In this document: one piece after another, positions 32,251 to 40,985 of the stretch
Numbering within the stretch: position 1 is the stretch's first letter
Layout of the letters: the number at the start of each line of letters is the position of its first letter
From: Segatella copri
GTDB lineage: Bacteria; Bacteroidota; Bacteroidia; Bacteroidales; Bacteroidaceae
Reading direction: 5' to 3'
Assembly (NCBI RefSeq): GCF_002224675.1
Contig: NZ_NMPZ01000006.1
Span: forward strand, 1-64,000
DNA length: 64,000 nt
The notes under the pieces: generated by a model
What the model was told of the DNA's origin: nothing
The model's input: the letters and a program-made list of their open reading frames with translations, nothing else
Database searches by the model: none
Position numbers and translations under genes: made by a program

Positions 32251-33741
32251 CTACTGCTTCAACGAACGGTGAATTTTGGAGAGACTATACGCCAGAGAAT
32301 CCAGGAACAGGAAAAGACCCAGCAGCCAATAGCCCCAGGAATCTGCATCCCACAACCATACTACACCTCCTATCAGCAGCAGATTCAGAAGATGAACCAC
32401 CAGATGCTTGCCTGCCAGGAAACTCAGGCGATAGGCATAATGAAAATGACAGAAAACAAAGACTCCTATCGACTCCAGGACATAGGCAACAACAATACCT
32501 GCCCCCAAACCATCCAGACCATACCATAGATAGCCGATGATTTCACAAACGATGAGCAATAATACGCAACAGCATTCCTGAACCAGAAATATCCGAGCCT
32601 CACCCCTAGACAAAGGGATATACTCCAGCGGCAGATAAAACGCCTTCCATAATAACCCTGCTGCTGCAATCTGAGTCATACCCAAGACACCTAGAAACTG
32701 AATGTTGTATAATAATGGTATGGCTATAGGAAGCAACAGGATAATGGCAATGATGATTGGACCCATCAAGAGGATATTCATCTCTAACTGCCTGTTTACA
32801 ATCAGATTACGGTTTTCCGCCTCGACCATACAACTCTCCTCACTCTTTACTGCAGAAAGACGGGGATAATAATCAGTTTCCATCACCGAAAAGATCATAC
32901 CACCATACACCAGCACCAGGGTAATACCGGAATTGAAAAGACCAACCACGGCGAGATCTCCCTGCTGATTGAGAAAGGCTCTTACCAGAAATTCTGCCCC
33001 ACTACTCATCATTCCAGCCAAGACAAACGAGAGTCCCAGACGAACCATCGGGAAAGCTTTAACCAACTGGCTCCAGGAAAAGCACAAGCGAAACGGCTTT
33101 TCCTTACGTGAAAACCAAAAGGCAAGCAACCATTGGCTTAATGCCAACAGAAAAAGTACTACGAGAATTCCCTGCTCTCCGAAGTAGCCATAGATGGGCA
33201 CAGAAACAAGCAAAGACAAGAGCGCCAACAAAGAAGACAGCACCGCCAACGCCTTGAGCTTACCCAATCCTTTGAGAATAGCCGTCTCACCTCCAGCCAA
33301 TATGGTAAAGAAGATAGTAGGAGCCAACAATATGAAATGCAGGGTATGATTTCCCCACGAAAAGGTGAAGAGATTAAGCAAGGGGCCTAAAAGAGCACAA
33401 ATCAAAGCACCCAGAAAAGCAGAAAGCAGACTGAGTAAACGGACCTGGGCAACAGCCTGGTCTATCCCGCTTCCGGTATCAGCCTCAGAAACCACTCTAA
33501 CGCCACTGGTAGGAATACCGAGATTGGAAACAGAAGAAAGGAAATTGGAAGTAGAATTGAAAAGAGACAGCAATCCCATGCCTGAAGGTCCCAGGAACAT
33601 AGCGGTAAATTTATTCCTGACTACGCCAACGAGCATATTCAACCCCTGTACTCCTCCAAACAATCCGGTATATTTCAATATATGCGAATAGCTGTTCTTT
33701 TCTGAATCCAGTCTTTCATCCATTTTCTTAGTCTTTCCCAT
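32251..33741 (-). CDS. Polysaccharide/O-antigen flippase (Wzx/MATE-like)
   Basis: A 496-residue multispanning membrane protein with about 12 hydrophobic helices. It starts with YTGLFGGVQGLNMLVGVVRNKFTAMFLGPSGMGLLSLF, a signature of Wzx-type O-antigen translocases in the MOP superfamily. It presumably flips undecaprenyl-linked glycan units across the inner membrane. No glycosyltransferases are adjacent, so it is an orphan flippase and its substrate is unknown. An alternative start is the ATG seven codons in. I find no clear promoter in the 60 bp upstream, which follow the rpsP terminator. Confidence 0.85.
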   Translation of the reverse strand: MGKTKKMDERLDSEKNSYSHILKYTGLFGGVQGLNMLVGVVRNKFTAMFLGPSGMGLLSLFNSTSNFLSSVSNLGIPTSGVRVVSEADTGSGIDQAVAQVRLLSLLSAFLGALICALLGPLLNLFTFSWGNHTLHFILLAPTIFFTILAGGETAILKGLGKLKALAVLSSLLALLSLLVSVPIYGYFGEQGILVVLFLLALSQWLLAFWFSRKEKPFRLCFSWSQLVKAFPMVRLGLSFVLAGMMSSGAEFLVRAFLNQQGDLAVVGLFNSGITLVLVYGGMIFSVMETDYYPRLSAVKSEESCMVEAENRNLIVNRQLEMNILLMGPIIIAIILLLPIAIPLLYNIQFLGVLGMTQIAAAGLLWKAFYLPLEYIPLSRGEARIFLVQECCCVLLLIVCEIIGYLWYGLDGLGAGIVVAYVLESIGVFVFCHFHYAYRLSFLAGKHLVVHLLNLLLIGGVVWLWDADSWGYWLLGLFLFLDSLAYSLSKIHRSLKQ

Positions 33742-33805
33742 AATACTTTAACGCAAATCCAGGATATTTATTGTAAAAACAGGGGATTTATTGTAAAAAC
33801 AGGCA

Positions 33806-33848
33806 ACAAAAAAAAGGCCGACACTCTTCATAAGAGTAATCGACCTTT
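33806..33848 (-). terminator. Terminator of rpsP
   Basis: An imperfect stem with AAAGG (33813-33817) / CCTTT (33844-33848) ends and an ACTCTT / AAGAGT core is followed on the minus strand by a run of T residues. Its shape is very like the terminator of the rpmB operon. Confidence 0.75.
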
Positions 33849-33885
33849 ATACTTTTCAATCTCCAAAGAAGATTCTTTTAGAAGA

Positions 33886-34413
33886 TTAAGCCTCAGCTGG
33901 AGCCTCCTCTGTAGCCTCAGTCTCAGCAGCAGCCTCTGCAGCAGCAGCGGCAGCAGCAGCCTTCTTCTCAGCTACCTTCTTAGCGATTGCCTCGTTCATC
34001 TTCTTCTCAGCCTCGAGCTCCTTAGCAGCAGCTTCCTTCTTAGCCTTAGCGTCGCCCTCGCGAACAGCAGAAGCCTTAGCGTCCTTGCCATTCTTCCAAG
34101 CGTCGAAACGCTTCTGAGCCTCAGCATCGTCGAATGCGCCCTTCTTAACGCCACCCTTGAGGTGCTTCATCAAGTAAACGCCCTCGCCCTTGAGGATGTT
34201 GCGAACTGTGTCTGTTGGCTGTGCACCTGTCTCTACCCAGTAGAGTGCGCGCTCGAAATTCAAATCTACAGTAGCAGGATTGGTGTTAGGGTTGAAAGTA
34301 CCAATCTTCTCAGTAAATTTACCATCACGTGGTGCTCTAACGTCAGCGATTACGATGCTGTAGAAAGCATAGTTCTTACGACCGCCGCGCTGCAATCTGA
34401 TTTTTGTTGCCAT
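33886..34413 (-). CDS. rpsP: 30S ribosomal protein S16 with long acidic/alanine-rich tail
   Basis: S16 helps assemble the 30S subunit. Residues 1-85 are the conserved domain ([23 protein letters not shown], then EKIGTFNPN). About 90 further residues are rich in K, E and A and end in [22 protein letters not shown]-like sequence. E. coli S16 is only 82 residues; the long tail is common in Bacteroidetes and probably disordered or coiled. The gene has its own promoter (34486-34517) and a 5' stem-loop. Confidence 0.95.
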   Translation of the reverse strand: MATKIRLQRGGRKNYAFYSIVIADVRAPRDGKFTEKIGTFNPNTNPATVDLNFERALYWVETGAQPTDTVRNILKGEGVYLMKHLKGGVKKGAFDDAEAQKRFDAWKNGKDAKASAVREGDAKAKKEAAAKELEAEKKMNEAIAKKVAEKKAAAAAAAAEAAAETEATEEAPAEA

Positions 34414-34461
34414 TTTTTAAATCTAATTTTAATTTAATTATTAATGAGGTTTGAATTTTAT

Positions 34462-34480
34462 GCTGTCATCTCGTGACAGC
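34462..34480 (-). promoter_or_regulatory. Stem-loop at the 5' end of the rpsP mRNA
   Basis: GCTGTCA (34462-34468) and TGACAGC (34474-34480) form a perfect 7-bp stem with a 5-nt loop. The stem begins about 6 nt below the -7 box, so it would cap the transcript. Confidence 0.5.
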
Positions 34481-34485
34481 GGGTG

Positions 34486-34517
34486 CAAAGGTACTACTTT
34501 TATTTGGTACCCACAAA
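34486..34517 (-). promoter_or_regulatory. Promoter of rpsP
   Basis: The minus-strand TACCTTTG (34486-34493) is preceded by TTTG (34514-34517) with a 20-bp spacer. Confidence 0.7.
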
Positions 34518-34569
34518 TTTTTCTCCTATTTTATAGGCTTTTTTAGCATTTCTTTTAAGAATCAGGGCT

Positions 34570-35040
34570 TTATCGGATGCGATCAGCGGCTTTTACCAGC
34601 TTTTCGTCATCATTTACACCCTTATATGCCATAGCGACAAGTATCAGGCTGACGATTGGCAGACAGGCTGCGAACTCTGTGCCCATCTTGCCCTGAACCT
34701 CTGGAATAGGAATGATACCCAGAAGAATCAAGACATAATCTATCACCCACAGTACCTGAAGCAGCATGGTACATTTGCAGATACTCATCTGTACCTTGCG
34801 ATTCTTATAAAGGAATATCGTTACCAACGATAAGATTGCTGTTACGCTGAGCAGGACAAACAGAGGGATGCAGGTGGCAGAGACAGCAAGACCGCCCTCG
34901 CCTGTCACCACACCCAGATTGTAAACCATGCTGTCTGTTCCCATTCCCTCTGGCGCTATACTGCCAATAGGAAAGAACAGACCCAGCGCACATACAATAA
35001 CAGCTAAAAGCAAAAACAGGGTTTGTTTACGCTGTATCAT
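34570..35040 (-). CDS. DUF4293 family membrane protein
   Basis: The 156-residue protein has four hydrophobic helices (about 8-25, 55-78, 88-110, 122-140) and begins MIQRKQTLFLLLAVIV, the typical DUF4293 N-terminus. It is a Bacteroidetes-specific inner-membrane protein of unknown function. It starts 17 bp after the rpoZ stop and is the last gene of bamD-rpoZ-DUF4293. Confidence 0.88.
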   Translation of the reverse strand: MIQRKQTLFLLLAVIVCALGLFFPIGSIAPEGMGTDSMVYNLGVVTGEGGLAVSATCIPLFVLLSVTAILSLVTIFLYKNRKVQMSICKCTMLLQVLWVIDYVLILLGIIPIPEVQGKMGTEFAACLPIVSLILVAMAYKGVNDDEKLVKAADRIR

Positions 35041-35057
35041 AACTCTACCTGTCTTGT

Positions 35058-35405
35058 TTAGAGTTCATCCTCATCAGAAGAGTGAGCTGGCATACTTGGA
35101 TCACGCCAATAGATGCTCTTCTCTACAAACTCCTCTGTAGCAATCAAAGTTGGCTTTGGCAACTTCTCATAGAAACGAGAGATCTCAATCTGCTCACGGT
35201 TCTCGAAGACCTCTTCCAAAGAATCGTTGTAAGAAGCAAACTCAGAGAGTTTCTTGCTCAAGTCCTGCTTAATCTCAAGCGAGATCTGGTTAGCTCGCTT
35301 AGCGATGATTGCAACACTCTCGTAAATGTTATGCGTATCATCACAGAGATCCATGATGTTACGAGTAACTGTGTTAACTGGTGCTTTTGATTTCTTATAA
35401 TCCAT
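35058..35405 (-). CDS. rpoZ: RNA polymerase omega subunit, Bacteroidetes type
   Basis: A 115-residue omega: TRNIMDLCDDTHNIYESVAIIAKRANQI (about 14-41) contains the ARRAxQ-like motif (AKRANQI) that binds the beta-prime subunit. The C-terminal half (VFENREQIEISRFYEKLPKPTLIATEEF) is the Bacteroidetes form. It lies about 70 bp after bamD in the same operon. Confidence 0.9.
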   Translation of the reverse strand: MDYKKSKAPVNTVTRNIMDLCDDTHNIYESVAIIAKRANQISLEIKQDLSKKLSEFASYNDSLEEVFENREQIEISRFYEKLPKPTLIATEEFVEKSIYWRDPSMPAHSSDEDEL

Positions 35406-35474
35406 AATTTATAGTACTATATATATTATATCTATTTTTATCTATCGTTTCCTGCTAGTAAGCTGTGAGGGGCA

Positions 35475-36341
35475 TTATTTGTTGTCCCCTGCGAGCTTGT
35501 CGAGTGTATCCTCAGGATGTGCCTTCTCGAAAGCCTTGCACTTCTCGATATATTTCTCGGCAGTGGCACGCTCCTTAGAATCCGGATACTCATTGATGAA
35601 GCCATAGCATTCATCCTCAGCATCCTGATAGCGCTCCAGCTGCTTGCTCTCAATACTCATCTTCGCCAGTTCATACTTGCTCTTCATGATGAGTGTAGCA
35701 AATTCCTCGCGCTTGTTGCTGTAAGGATAATCCTTGAGGGCATTCTGCGCTGTTACGATGCAAGCCTCATAATTGTTGCCGCCGTTGGTGCAGTTGCCGA
35801 AGTAAGTACCCATATCGAAGTACAGGCGTGCACTCTTATACTCCTTCTCTACCAGAAGATCCTGCAAGGCAAAGAGACGGTTGGTTGCCTGAGCCTTGAG
35901 ATGAGCATCCGGGAAGAGATCGAGAAACTCCTGGAAGGCTGTAATCGCAGTATAAGTAGTACTCTGGTCGAGTCGAGGCTCCGGGGCATTCTGATAGAGG
36001 CTTTCGCCCACAAAGTACTTCGCCATCTCTGCATACTGTCCCTTCGGATAGCTGGCATAATATTTCTTGAAATACTCTGATGCCGTTTCGTAATCCTTCA
36101 AGCCATACTCAGCCATCGCCAACATATAGAGACACTCCTCGCCCTCAGTTGAACCCTTCTTCATGGTTACAACTTCCTGCAACAGAGGAATGGCACGAGA
36201 ATACTTGCCCTGTGCAAAACACTGCTTGGCATACTCGTACTTATAGGTAGGTGTTGCTGCCTTATATACCTGATTATATTCGCTCGCACAGCCAGTAAGA
36301 AGCAATGCTACACTAGCTGCGATTAGTATTGATTTCTTCAT
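35475..36341 (-). CDS. bamD: Outer-membrane assembly lipoprotein BamD
   Basis: BamD is an essential component of the Bam complex, which folds beta-barrel proteins into the outer membrane. The 288-residue protein has a lipoprotein signal ending LLLTGC (C18), then tetratricopeptide-like repeats: YAKQCFAQGKYSRAIPLLQEVV, YGLKDYETASEYFKKYYASYPKG and TAITAFQEFLDLFPDAHLKAQA. The promoter lies at 36361-36391. Being cotranscribed with rpoZ is typical of Bacteroidales. Confidence 0.92.
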   Translation of the reverse strand: MKKSILIAASVALLLTGCASEYNQVYKAATPTYKYEYAKQCFAQGKYSRAIPLLQEVVTMKKGSTEGEECLYMLAMAEYGLKDYETASEYFKKYYASYPKGQYAEMAKYFVGESLYQNAPEPRLDQSTTYTAITAFQEFLDLFPDAHLKAQATNRLFALQDLLVEKEYKSARLYFDMGTYFGNCTNGGNNYEACIVTAQNALKDYPYSNKREEFATLIMKSKYELAKMSIESKQLERYQDAEDECYGFINEYPDSKERATAEKYIEKCKAFEKAHPEDTLDKLAGDNK

Positions 36342-36360
36342 ATTATTACTTTTGTGGATG

Positions 36361-36391
36361 CAAAGTTACAGATAATTTGCTTATTATCAAA
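36361..36391 (-). promoter_or_regulatory. Promoter of the bamD-rpoZ-DUF4293 operon
   Basis: The minus-strand TAACTTTG (36361-36368) is preceded by TTTG (36388-36391) at 19 bp. Confidence 0.7.
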
Positions 36392-36452
36392 AGAAAAAAT
36401 ACATTTTTTCGCAAATAATTAATCTTTATAACGATTAATGCCGTTTTTTTTG

Positions 36453-36460
36453 TATTTTTG
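36453..36460 (+). promoter_or_regulatory. Promoter -7 box of uvrB
   Basis: TATTTTTG matches TAnnTTTG, 18 bp before the ATG, giving a leader of only about 12 nt. Confidence 0.55.
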
Positions 36461-36478
36461 CACCCAAAAACAGAGATT

Positions 36479-38587
36479 ATGGACTTTAAAATCACATCAG
36501 AATATCAACCGACGGGTGATCAGCCGCAAGCCATCCGACAACTCACCGAAGGCATCCAGCAGGGAGAGCCCGCACAGGTGTTGCTTGGCGTAACCGGTTC
36601 CGGCAAGACCTTCACCGTAGCAAACGTTATAGCCAACGTGGGCAAGCCGACTCTTATCCTGAGTCATAACAAGACGCTTGCCGCCCAGCTTTATCAGGAG
36701 ATGAAAGGCTTCTTCCCCAACAATGCCGTGGAGTATTACGTTTCCTACTACGACTATTACCAGCCGGAGGCATATCTGCCAACCACGGATACCTATATAG
36801 AAAAAGATCTCGCCATCAATGATGAGATCGACAAGCTCCGTCTGGGTGCCGTTTCCGCTTTGCTTTCAGGCAGAAAAGATGTCATCGTGGTATCTTCCGT
36901 ATCATGCATCTATGGTATGGGTGGACCAGTAGCTATGCAGGAAAACATCATCAAGATTCACAGGGGACAGCAACTCGACCGAAATGAATTTCTCCGGAAA
37001 CTGGTAGATGCCCTCTATGTAAGAAACGACATCGAACTGCAGCGCGGCAACTTCCGCGTAAAGGGAGAAACGGTAGATATCTTCATGGCGTACAGCGACA
37101 ATGTGCTGCGAGTAACCTGGTGGGATGACGAGATAGACAGCATCGAGGAGGTAGATTCCCTCACCTATCACCGACTCGCCTCCTTCGAAGAATATGAGAT
37201 TTATCCTGCCAACCTTTTTGTAACCAGCAAAGAGCAGCAGGAAATCGCCATCAGAATGATACAGGACGACCTGGTGAAGCAGGAAGAATTCTTCAAGAGC
37301 ATAGGCGATGGCATCAAGGCACAGCGCATCAAGGAGCGTGTGGAATACGATATGGAGATGATCAAGGAGCTGGGACACTGTTCGGGCATCGAGAACTATT
37401 CGAGATATTTCGATGGCCGACATGAAGGAGAGCGGCCATACTGTCTGCTCGATTTCTTCCCGAAAGATTTCCTTCTGGTGGTAGATGAGAGCCATGTGAG
37501 CATTCCGCAGATCGGTGCGATGTATGGTGGCGATAGAGCCCGAAAGAAGAACCTGGTGGAATACGGTTTCCGATTGCCTGCCGCCTTCGACAACCGTCCG
37601 CTCACCTTCGAGGAATTTCACAGTATGATTCATCAGGCCATCTACGTGAGTGCCACCCCAGCCGACTATGAGTTGAGAGAATCTGAAGGTGTGGTAGTAG
37701 AACAGCTGATCCGCCCTACGGGATTGCTCGATCCGGAGATTGAAGTACGCCCAAGCGAGAACCAGATAGATGATCTGCTCGATGAGATTCTGACCAGAAC
37801 CCACCGGGATGAACGTGTACTCATCACCACCCTTACCAAACGTATGGCAGAGGAGCTGACCGAGTTCCTGCTGAACCACAATGTAAAGGCTGCCTATATC
37901 CATAGCGATGTGGCAACGCTCGACCGCGTGAAGATCATGAATGATCTGCGAGCAGGCGTGTATGATGTACTGGTGGGTGTGAATCTGCTCCGCGAGGGTC
38001 TAGACTTGCCTGAGGTATCGCTTGTTGCCATCCTCGATGCAGACAAGGAGGGATTCCTGCGCAGTCACCGTTCCCTGACCCAGACCGCCGGCCGTGCCGC
38101 CAGAAACGTGAACGGCAAGGTGATTATGTATGCGGACAATATCACAGACAGCATGCAGAAGACCATTGATGAGACTGCCCGCCGAAGAAGCATCCAGCTG
38201 AAATACAATGCCGACCATGGAATTACGCCAAAGCAGATTCAGAAGGCGATTACCTCTGCACTGCCTATGGGCAAGGAAGAAGAAGCTGCTTCAGGTGCAG
38301 CCACCATCAAGAGCATCAAGAGTGCCGAGAAAGCCAAAGGCATTATGGATCATAAGAACATCAAGGGAGCCGAAGGATCCAGACAGCGTGTCTATATCGA
38401 ACCAGATAGCGCCACGATGGTTGCCGATCCTATCGTCCGCAGCATGAGCAGGGAGGAACTGGAGAAGAGCATTGCCAACACCACTGCTCTGATGAAACAA
38501 GCCGCCAAGGACCTCGACTTCATGCAGGCAGCACAATATCGCGACGAAATCATCCGATTGCAGAAGGAATTGGAAGAAAAAGGATAA
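36479..38587 (+). CDS. uvrB: Excinuclease ABC subunit B
   Basis: UvrB verifies DNA damage and loads UvrC in nucleotide excision repair. I take the ATG at 36479 ([19 protein letters not shown]), since the upstream in-frame TTG overlaps the -7 box. The 702 residues include the Walker A GVTGSGKT, the beta-hairpin region [12 protein letters not shown] and helicase motifs such as [11 protein letters not shown] and [16 protein letters not shown] with QTAGRAARN. The UvrC-binding UVR motif ([24 protein letters not shown]) is at the C-terminus. It is monocistronic and followed by the MITE-like element. Confidence 0.97.
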   Translation: MDFKITSEYQPTGDQPQAIRQLTEGIQQGEPAQVLLGVTGSGKTFTVANVIANVGKPTLILSHNKTLAAQLYQEMKGFFPNNAVEYYVSYYDYYQPEAYLPTTDTYIEKDLAINDEIDKLRLGAVSALLSGRKDVIVVSSVSCIYGMGGPVAMQENIIKIHRGQQLDRNEFLRKLVDALYVRNDIELQRGNFRVKGETVDIFMAYSDNVLRVTWWDDEIDSIEEVDSLTYHRLASFEEYEIYPANLFVTSKEQQEIAIRMIQDDLVKQEEFFKSIGDGIKAQRIKERVEYDMEMIKELGHCSGIENYSRYFDGRHEGERPYCLLDFFPKDFLLVVDESHVSIPQIGAMYGGDRARKKNLVEYGFRLPAAFDNRPLTFEEFHSMIHQAIYVSATPADYELRESEGVVVEQLIRPTGLLDPEIEVRPSENQIDDLLDEILTRTHRDERVLITTLTKRMAEELTEFLLNHNVKAAYIHSDVATLDRVKIMNDLRAGVYDVLVGVNLLREGLDLPEVSLVAILDADKEGFLRSHRSLTQTAGRAARNVNGKVIMYADNITDSMQKTIDETARRRSIQLKYNADHGITPKQIQKAITSALPMGKEEEAASGAATIKSIKSAEKAKGIMDHKNIKGAEGSRQRVYIEPDSATMVADPIVRSMSREELEKSIANTTALMKQAAKDLDFMQAAQYRDEIIRLQKELEEKG

Positions 38588-38593
38588 ATATAC

Positions 38594-38929
38594 GAAGAGG
38601 GTATGTCATAAGTCCTGATAATGGTAGCCCGAGGACGGATAAAAGCCCCAAAGTACCTAGGTGTCTTCAAGAGCGTAAACCCGCCAGGCGTCCCGGCGGA
38701 TTTGAAATCCGCCGTAAAAAAAGGTTCGACCTATAAACACCGGGGGATTTGTAATCCCCCAATAAAAGGAAAAGCATACTCCTTTGCTGCGGATTGCAAA
38801 TCCGCAGAGCCTAAATAGGTTAGGACATTTTTTAACGCCGGATTGCAAATCCGGCGGGACGCCTGGCGGACTTACGTTCTTTAAAAACTAAAAAAGGGTG
38901 CGTTGTGGACTTATGACACACCCTCTTTC
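38594..38929. mobile_element. MITE-like element with 22-bp inverted ends and nested hairpins
   Basis: The ends GAAGAGGGTATGTCATAAGT(CC) at 38594-38615 and its near-perfect reverse complement at 38907-38929 enclose 336 bp without a credible gene. Inside lies a second inverted repeat (38681-38699 against 38852-38870, CCGCCAGGCGTCCCGGCGG type). Four hairpins are present: 38694-38714, 38742-38760, 38788-38806 and 38836-38856, all of the pattern (G/C)n-GGATT-xxx-AATCC-(G/C)n. No target-site duplication is evident. It looks like a non-autonomous mobile or REP-type element that landed between uvrB and the yigZ gene. Confidence 0.7.
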
Positions 38930-38958
38930 AGGGCGTGTGGGAACTCTGTGATTTTCCG

Positions 38959-39546
38959 TTATTCAAACGACAGCTTTTTCAGGCGGGTACGCAATTGCTC
39001 AGCCTCGCTCTTCCTGATTGACAGCTTGATGCTACAGGTATTGTCGAAAGTCTGATCCACGATGCGGGGATTCATCTCCTTCACAATCCTCATCACATCA
39101 TTCATCATCGGATAGGTGAAATCATAGGTTACGATTTCCTCTACCTGCTGCGTTACCTCCTCGCAATGCGCCAGGGCATCTATCGCTGCTTCACGATAGG
39201 CTACAATCAATCCGCTGGTACCCAGCTTGACTCCTCCGAAATAGCGAATTACAACAATCAGGATATCCGTCAATTCCGCCTTTGTTATTTGTCCCAGTAT
39301 CGGTTTTCCTGCCGTAGAAGATGGTTCACCATCATCATTGGCACGAAACTCCGTGCGCTCCGGACCTAGCATATAGGCATAACAACAATGTCGGGCATCG
39401 TAATATTTCTTACGGTACCCGGCAACAATCTCCTTCACCTCGTCAACAGTGGTAACGTGGTGAGCAAAGGCGAGAAACTTACTCCTTTTCTCGGTGTAAT
39501 ATCCCTCGCCTACAGTATCTGATATAGTTTTAAATTCGTCAATCAT
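38959..39546 (-). CDS. YigZ/IMPACT family protein
   Basis: The 195-residue protein has the IMPACT N-terminal signature: EKRSKFLAFAHHVTTVDEVKEIV, DARHCCYAYMLG and DDGEPSSTAGKPILGQI, then VIRYFGGVKLGTSGLIVAYREA. The C-terminal DUF1949 domain follows (about 130-195). Family members influence translation or peptidase activity, but the exact role is unclear. Its ATG overlaps the stop of the DUF1015 gene by one base (TAATG), which implies translational coupling. Confidence 0.9.
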   Translation of the reverse strand: MIDEFKTISDTVGEGYYTEKRSKFLAFAHHVTTVDEVKEIVAGYRKKYYDARHCCYAYMLGPERTEFRANDDGEPSSTAGKPILGQITKAELTDILIVVIRYFGGVKLGTSGLIVAYREAAIDALAHCEEVTQQVEEIVTYDFTYPMMNDVMRIVKEMNPRIVDQTFDNTCSIKLSIRKSEAEQLRTRLKKLSFE

Positions 39547-40880
39547 TAATCCAACTTGTGAATAATCAATCCGCTGCGCAACTTTGGCTCAAACCATGTT
39601 GCCTTAGGAGGCATAATCTTGCCACTGTCAGCGATGTCCATAATCTGCTGCATGGTAACTGGATGCAAGGCCAATGCCATCTTCATCTCGCCACTATCTA
39701 CACGACGCTTCAACTCGCCGAGTCCGCGAAGGCCGCCCACGAAGTCGATACGCTTATCAGAACGCAAATCCTTGATGCCCAGAATATCATCCAGAATCAG
39801 ACGGGAAGAGATATCTACATCGAGCACGCCGATTGGGTCCTCATCATCATAGGTTCCTGGCTTGGCAAACAAACCGTACCATTTACCATCGAGATACACG
39901 AGAAAAGAATGGAGAGCGGAAGGCTTCAGGATATCCAAGCCAAACTGCTCGATTGCTTCATCAATGGCTATCTTCTCATAGCATGGGATACCCTCCTCAT
40001 CGCCAGAAACATTCACATTAATTGCGTCAATCTCAATAACTTCGAAGTTCTTGGTAAGAGCATCAAGGAATTCATCTGATGTCAGACCATTCAGATCCTT
40101 TACGACACGGTTGTAATCAAGAATGGTGAGCTGACTTGCCTGGAAGCAGACAGCCATAAAATAGTTGTATTCCTCCTTACCAGTATGGTTAGGATTCTGC
40201 TTAGCCTTCTCTGCGCCTACCAAAGCTGCAGCAGCAGAACGGTGATGACCATCGGCGATATAGAGGCTAGGCATCTTGGCAAATTCAGCGGTGATGGTTT
40301 CGATATCCTTGTCATCACTGACAATCCAGAACTGATGACGGAAGCCATCGATTGGAGCAATAAAATCATACTCAGGCTCTGTTGCTGCATAGCGCATCAG
40401 AATCTCATTGAGCACAGAATTATCAGGATAAGCAAAGAAAACCGGTTCGATGTTTGCATTGCAGACACGAACGTGCTTCATACGATCCTCTTCCTTATCA
40501 CGGCGGGTAAGCTCATGCTTCTTGATGACACCCGTCATATAATCATTTACGTATGCACCCACAACAAGACCATACTGTGTCTTGCCATTCATGGTCTGTG
40601 CATAGATATAATACTGTTCCTTATCATCCTGCTTCAACCAGCCATTCTCCTGGAACTTCCTGAAGTTCTCTGCAGCGCTTTCATAGACGCGAGGATCATA
40701 CTCAGATGTACCTGGTTCGAAATTGATTTCAGGTTTAATGATATGATAAAGGCTTTTCTCGTTATCGCCAGCCTCGGCACGAGCTTCCTCTGAATCGAGG
40801 ACATCGTATGGACGAGACTCAACTTGCTCTACTAAATCTTTTGGAGGGCGAATGCCCTTGAAAGGTTTTACTATTGCCAT
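39546..40880 (-). CDS. DUF1015 family protein, serine-pathway neighbour
   Basis: The 444-residue protein opens AIVKPFKGIRPPKDLVEQVESRPYDVLDSEEARAEAG, the DUF1015 signature. It includes ADGHHRSAAAALVGAEKAKQ (about 206-225), a histidine- and arginine-containing motif that looks like an active-site loop of the ParB/sulfiredoxin fold. No enzyme activity is assigned to the family with certainty. It follows serC-serA on the same strand, with a hairpin between. That co-occurrence, seen in several phyla, suggests a role linked to serine; a free-serine kinase of the SerK/SbnI kind is one testable idea. Confidence 0.85.
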   Translation of the reverse strand: MAIVKPFKGIRPPKDLVEQVESRPYDVLDSEEARAEAGDNEKSLYHIIKPEINFEPGTSEYDPRVYESAAENFRKFQENGWLKQDDKEQYYIYAQTMNGKTQYGLVVGAYVNDYMTGVIKKHELTRRDKEEDRMKHVRVCNANIEPVFFAYPDNSVLNEILMRYAATEPEYDFIAPIDGFRHQFWIVSDDKDIETITAEFAKMPSLYIADGHHRSAAAALVGAEKAKQNPNHTGKEEYNYFMAVCFQASQLTILDYNRVVKDLNGLTSDEFLDALTKNFEVIEIDAINVNVSGDEEGIPCYEKIAIDEAIEQFGLDILKPSALHSFLVYLDGKWYGLFAKPGTYDDEDPIGVLDVDISSRLILDDILGIKDLRSDKRIDFVGGLRGLGELKRRVDSGEMKMALALHPVTMQQIMDIADSGKIMPPKATWFEPKLRSGLIIHKLD

Positions 40881-40931
40881 AATGTTATAATTTACTTTGT
40901 CAAGATGAATAAAAACACGAAAAGCCCATCA

Positions 40932-40959
40932 AGAGTGCTTCGGTGAAAAAGCACTCTTC
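40932..40959 (-). terminator. Hairpin between serA and the DUF1015 gene
   Basis: AAGAGTGCTT (40932-40941) / AAGCACTCTT (40950-40959) form a perfect 10-bp stem with an 8-nt loop, extended outward by CAT/ATG across one mismatch. The downstream minus-strand sequence is only partly T-rich (GGGCTTTTCG), so partial read-through into the DUF1015 gene is plausible. Confidence 0.65.
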
Positions 40960-40985
40960 ATGAGCTATATATTCGGGATGAATAA

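Noticed and set aside
32251-33741. Capsule or O-antigen gene cluster around the flippase
   Set aside because: Neighbours are ribosomal, Fe-S-like and repair genes; no glycosyltransferases or polymerase are nearby.
36347-36354. Plus-strand TACTTTTG as a second uvrB promoter
   Set aside because: It lies at the bamD start, 125 bp from uvrB, and a closer TATTTTTG box fits better; it is likely chance in AT-rich DNA.
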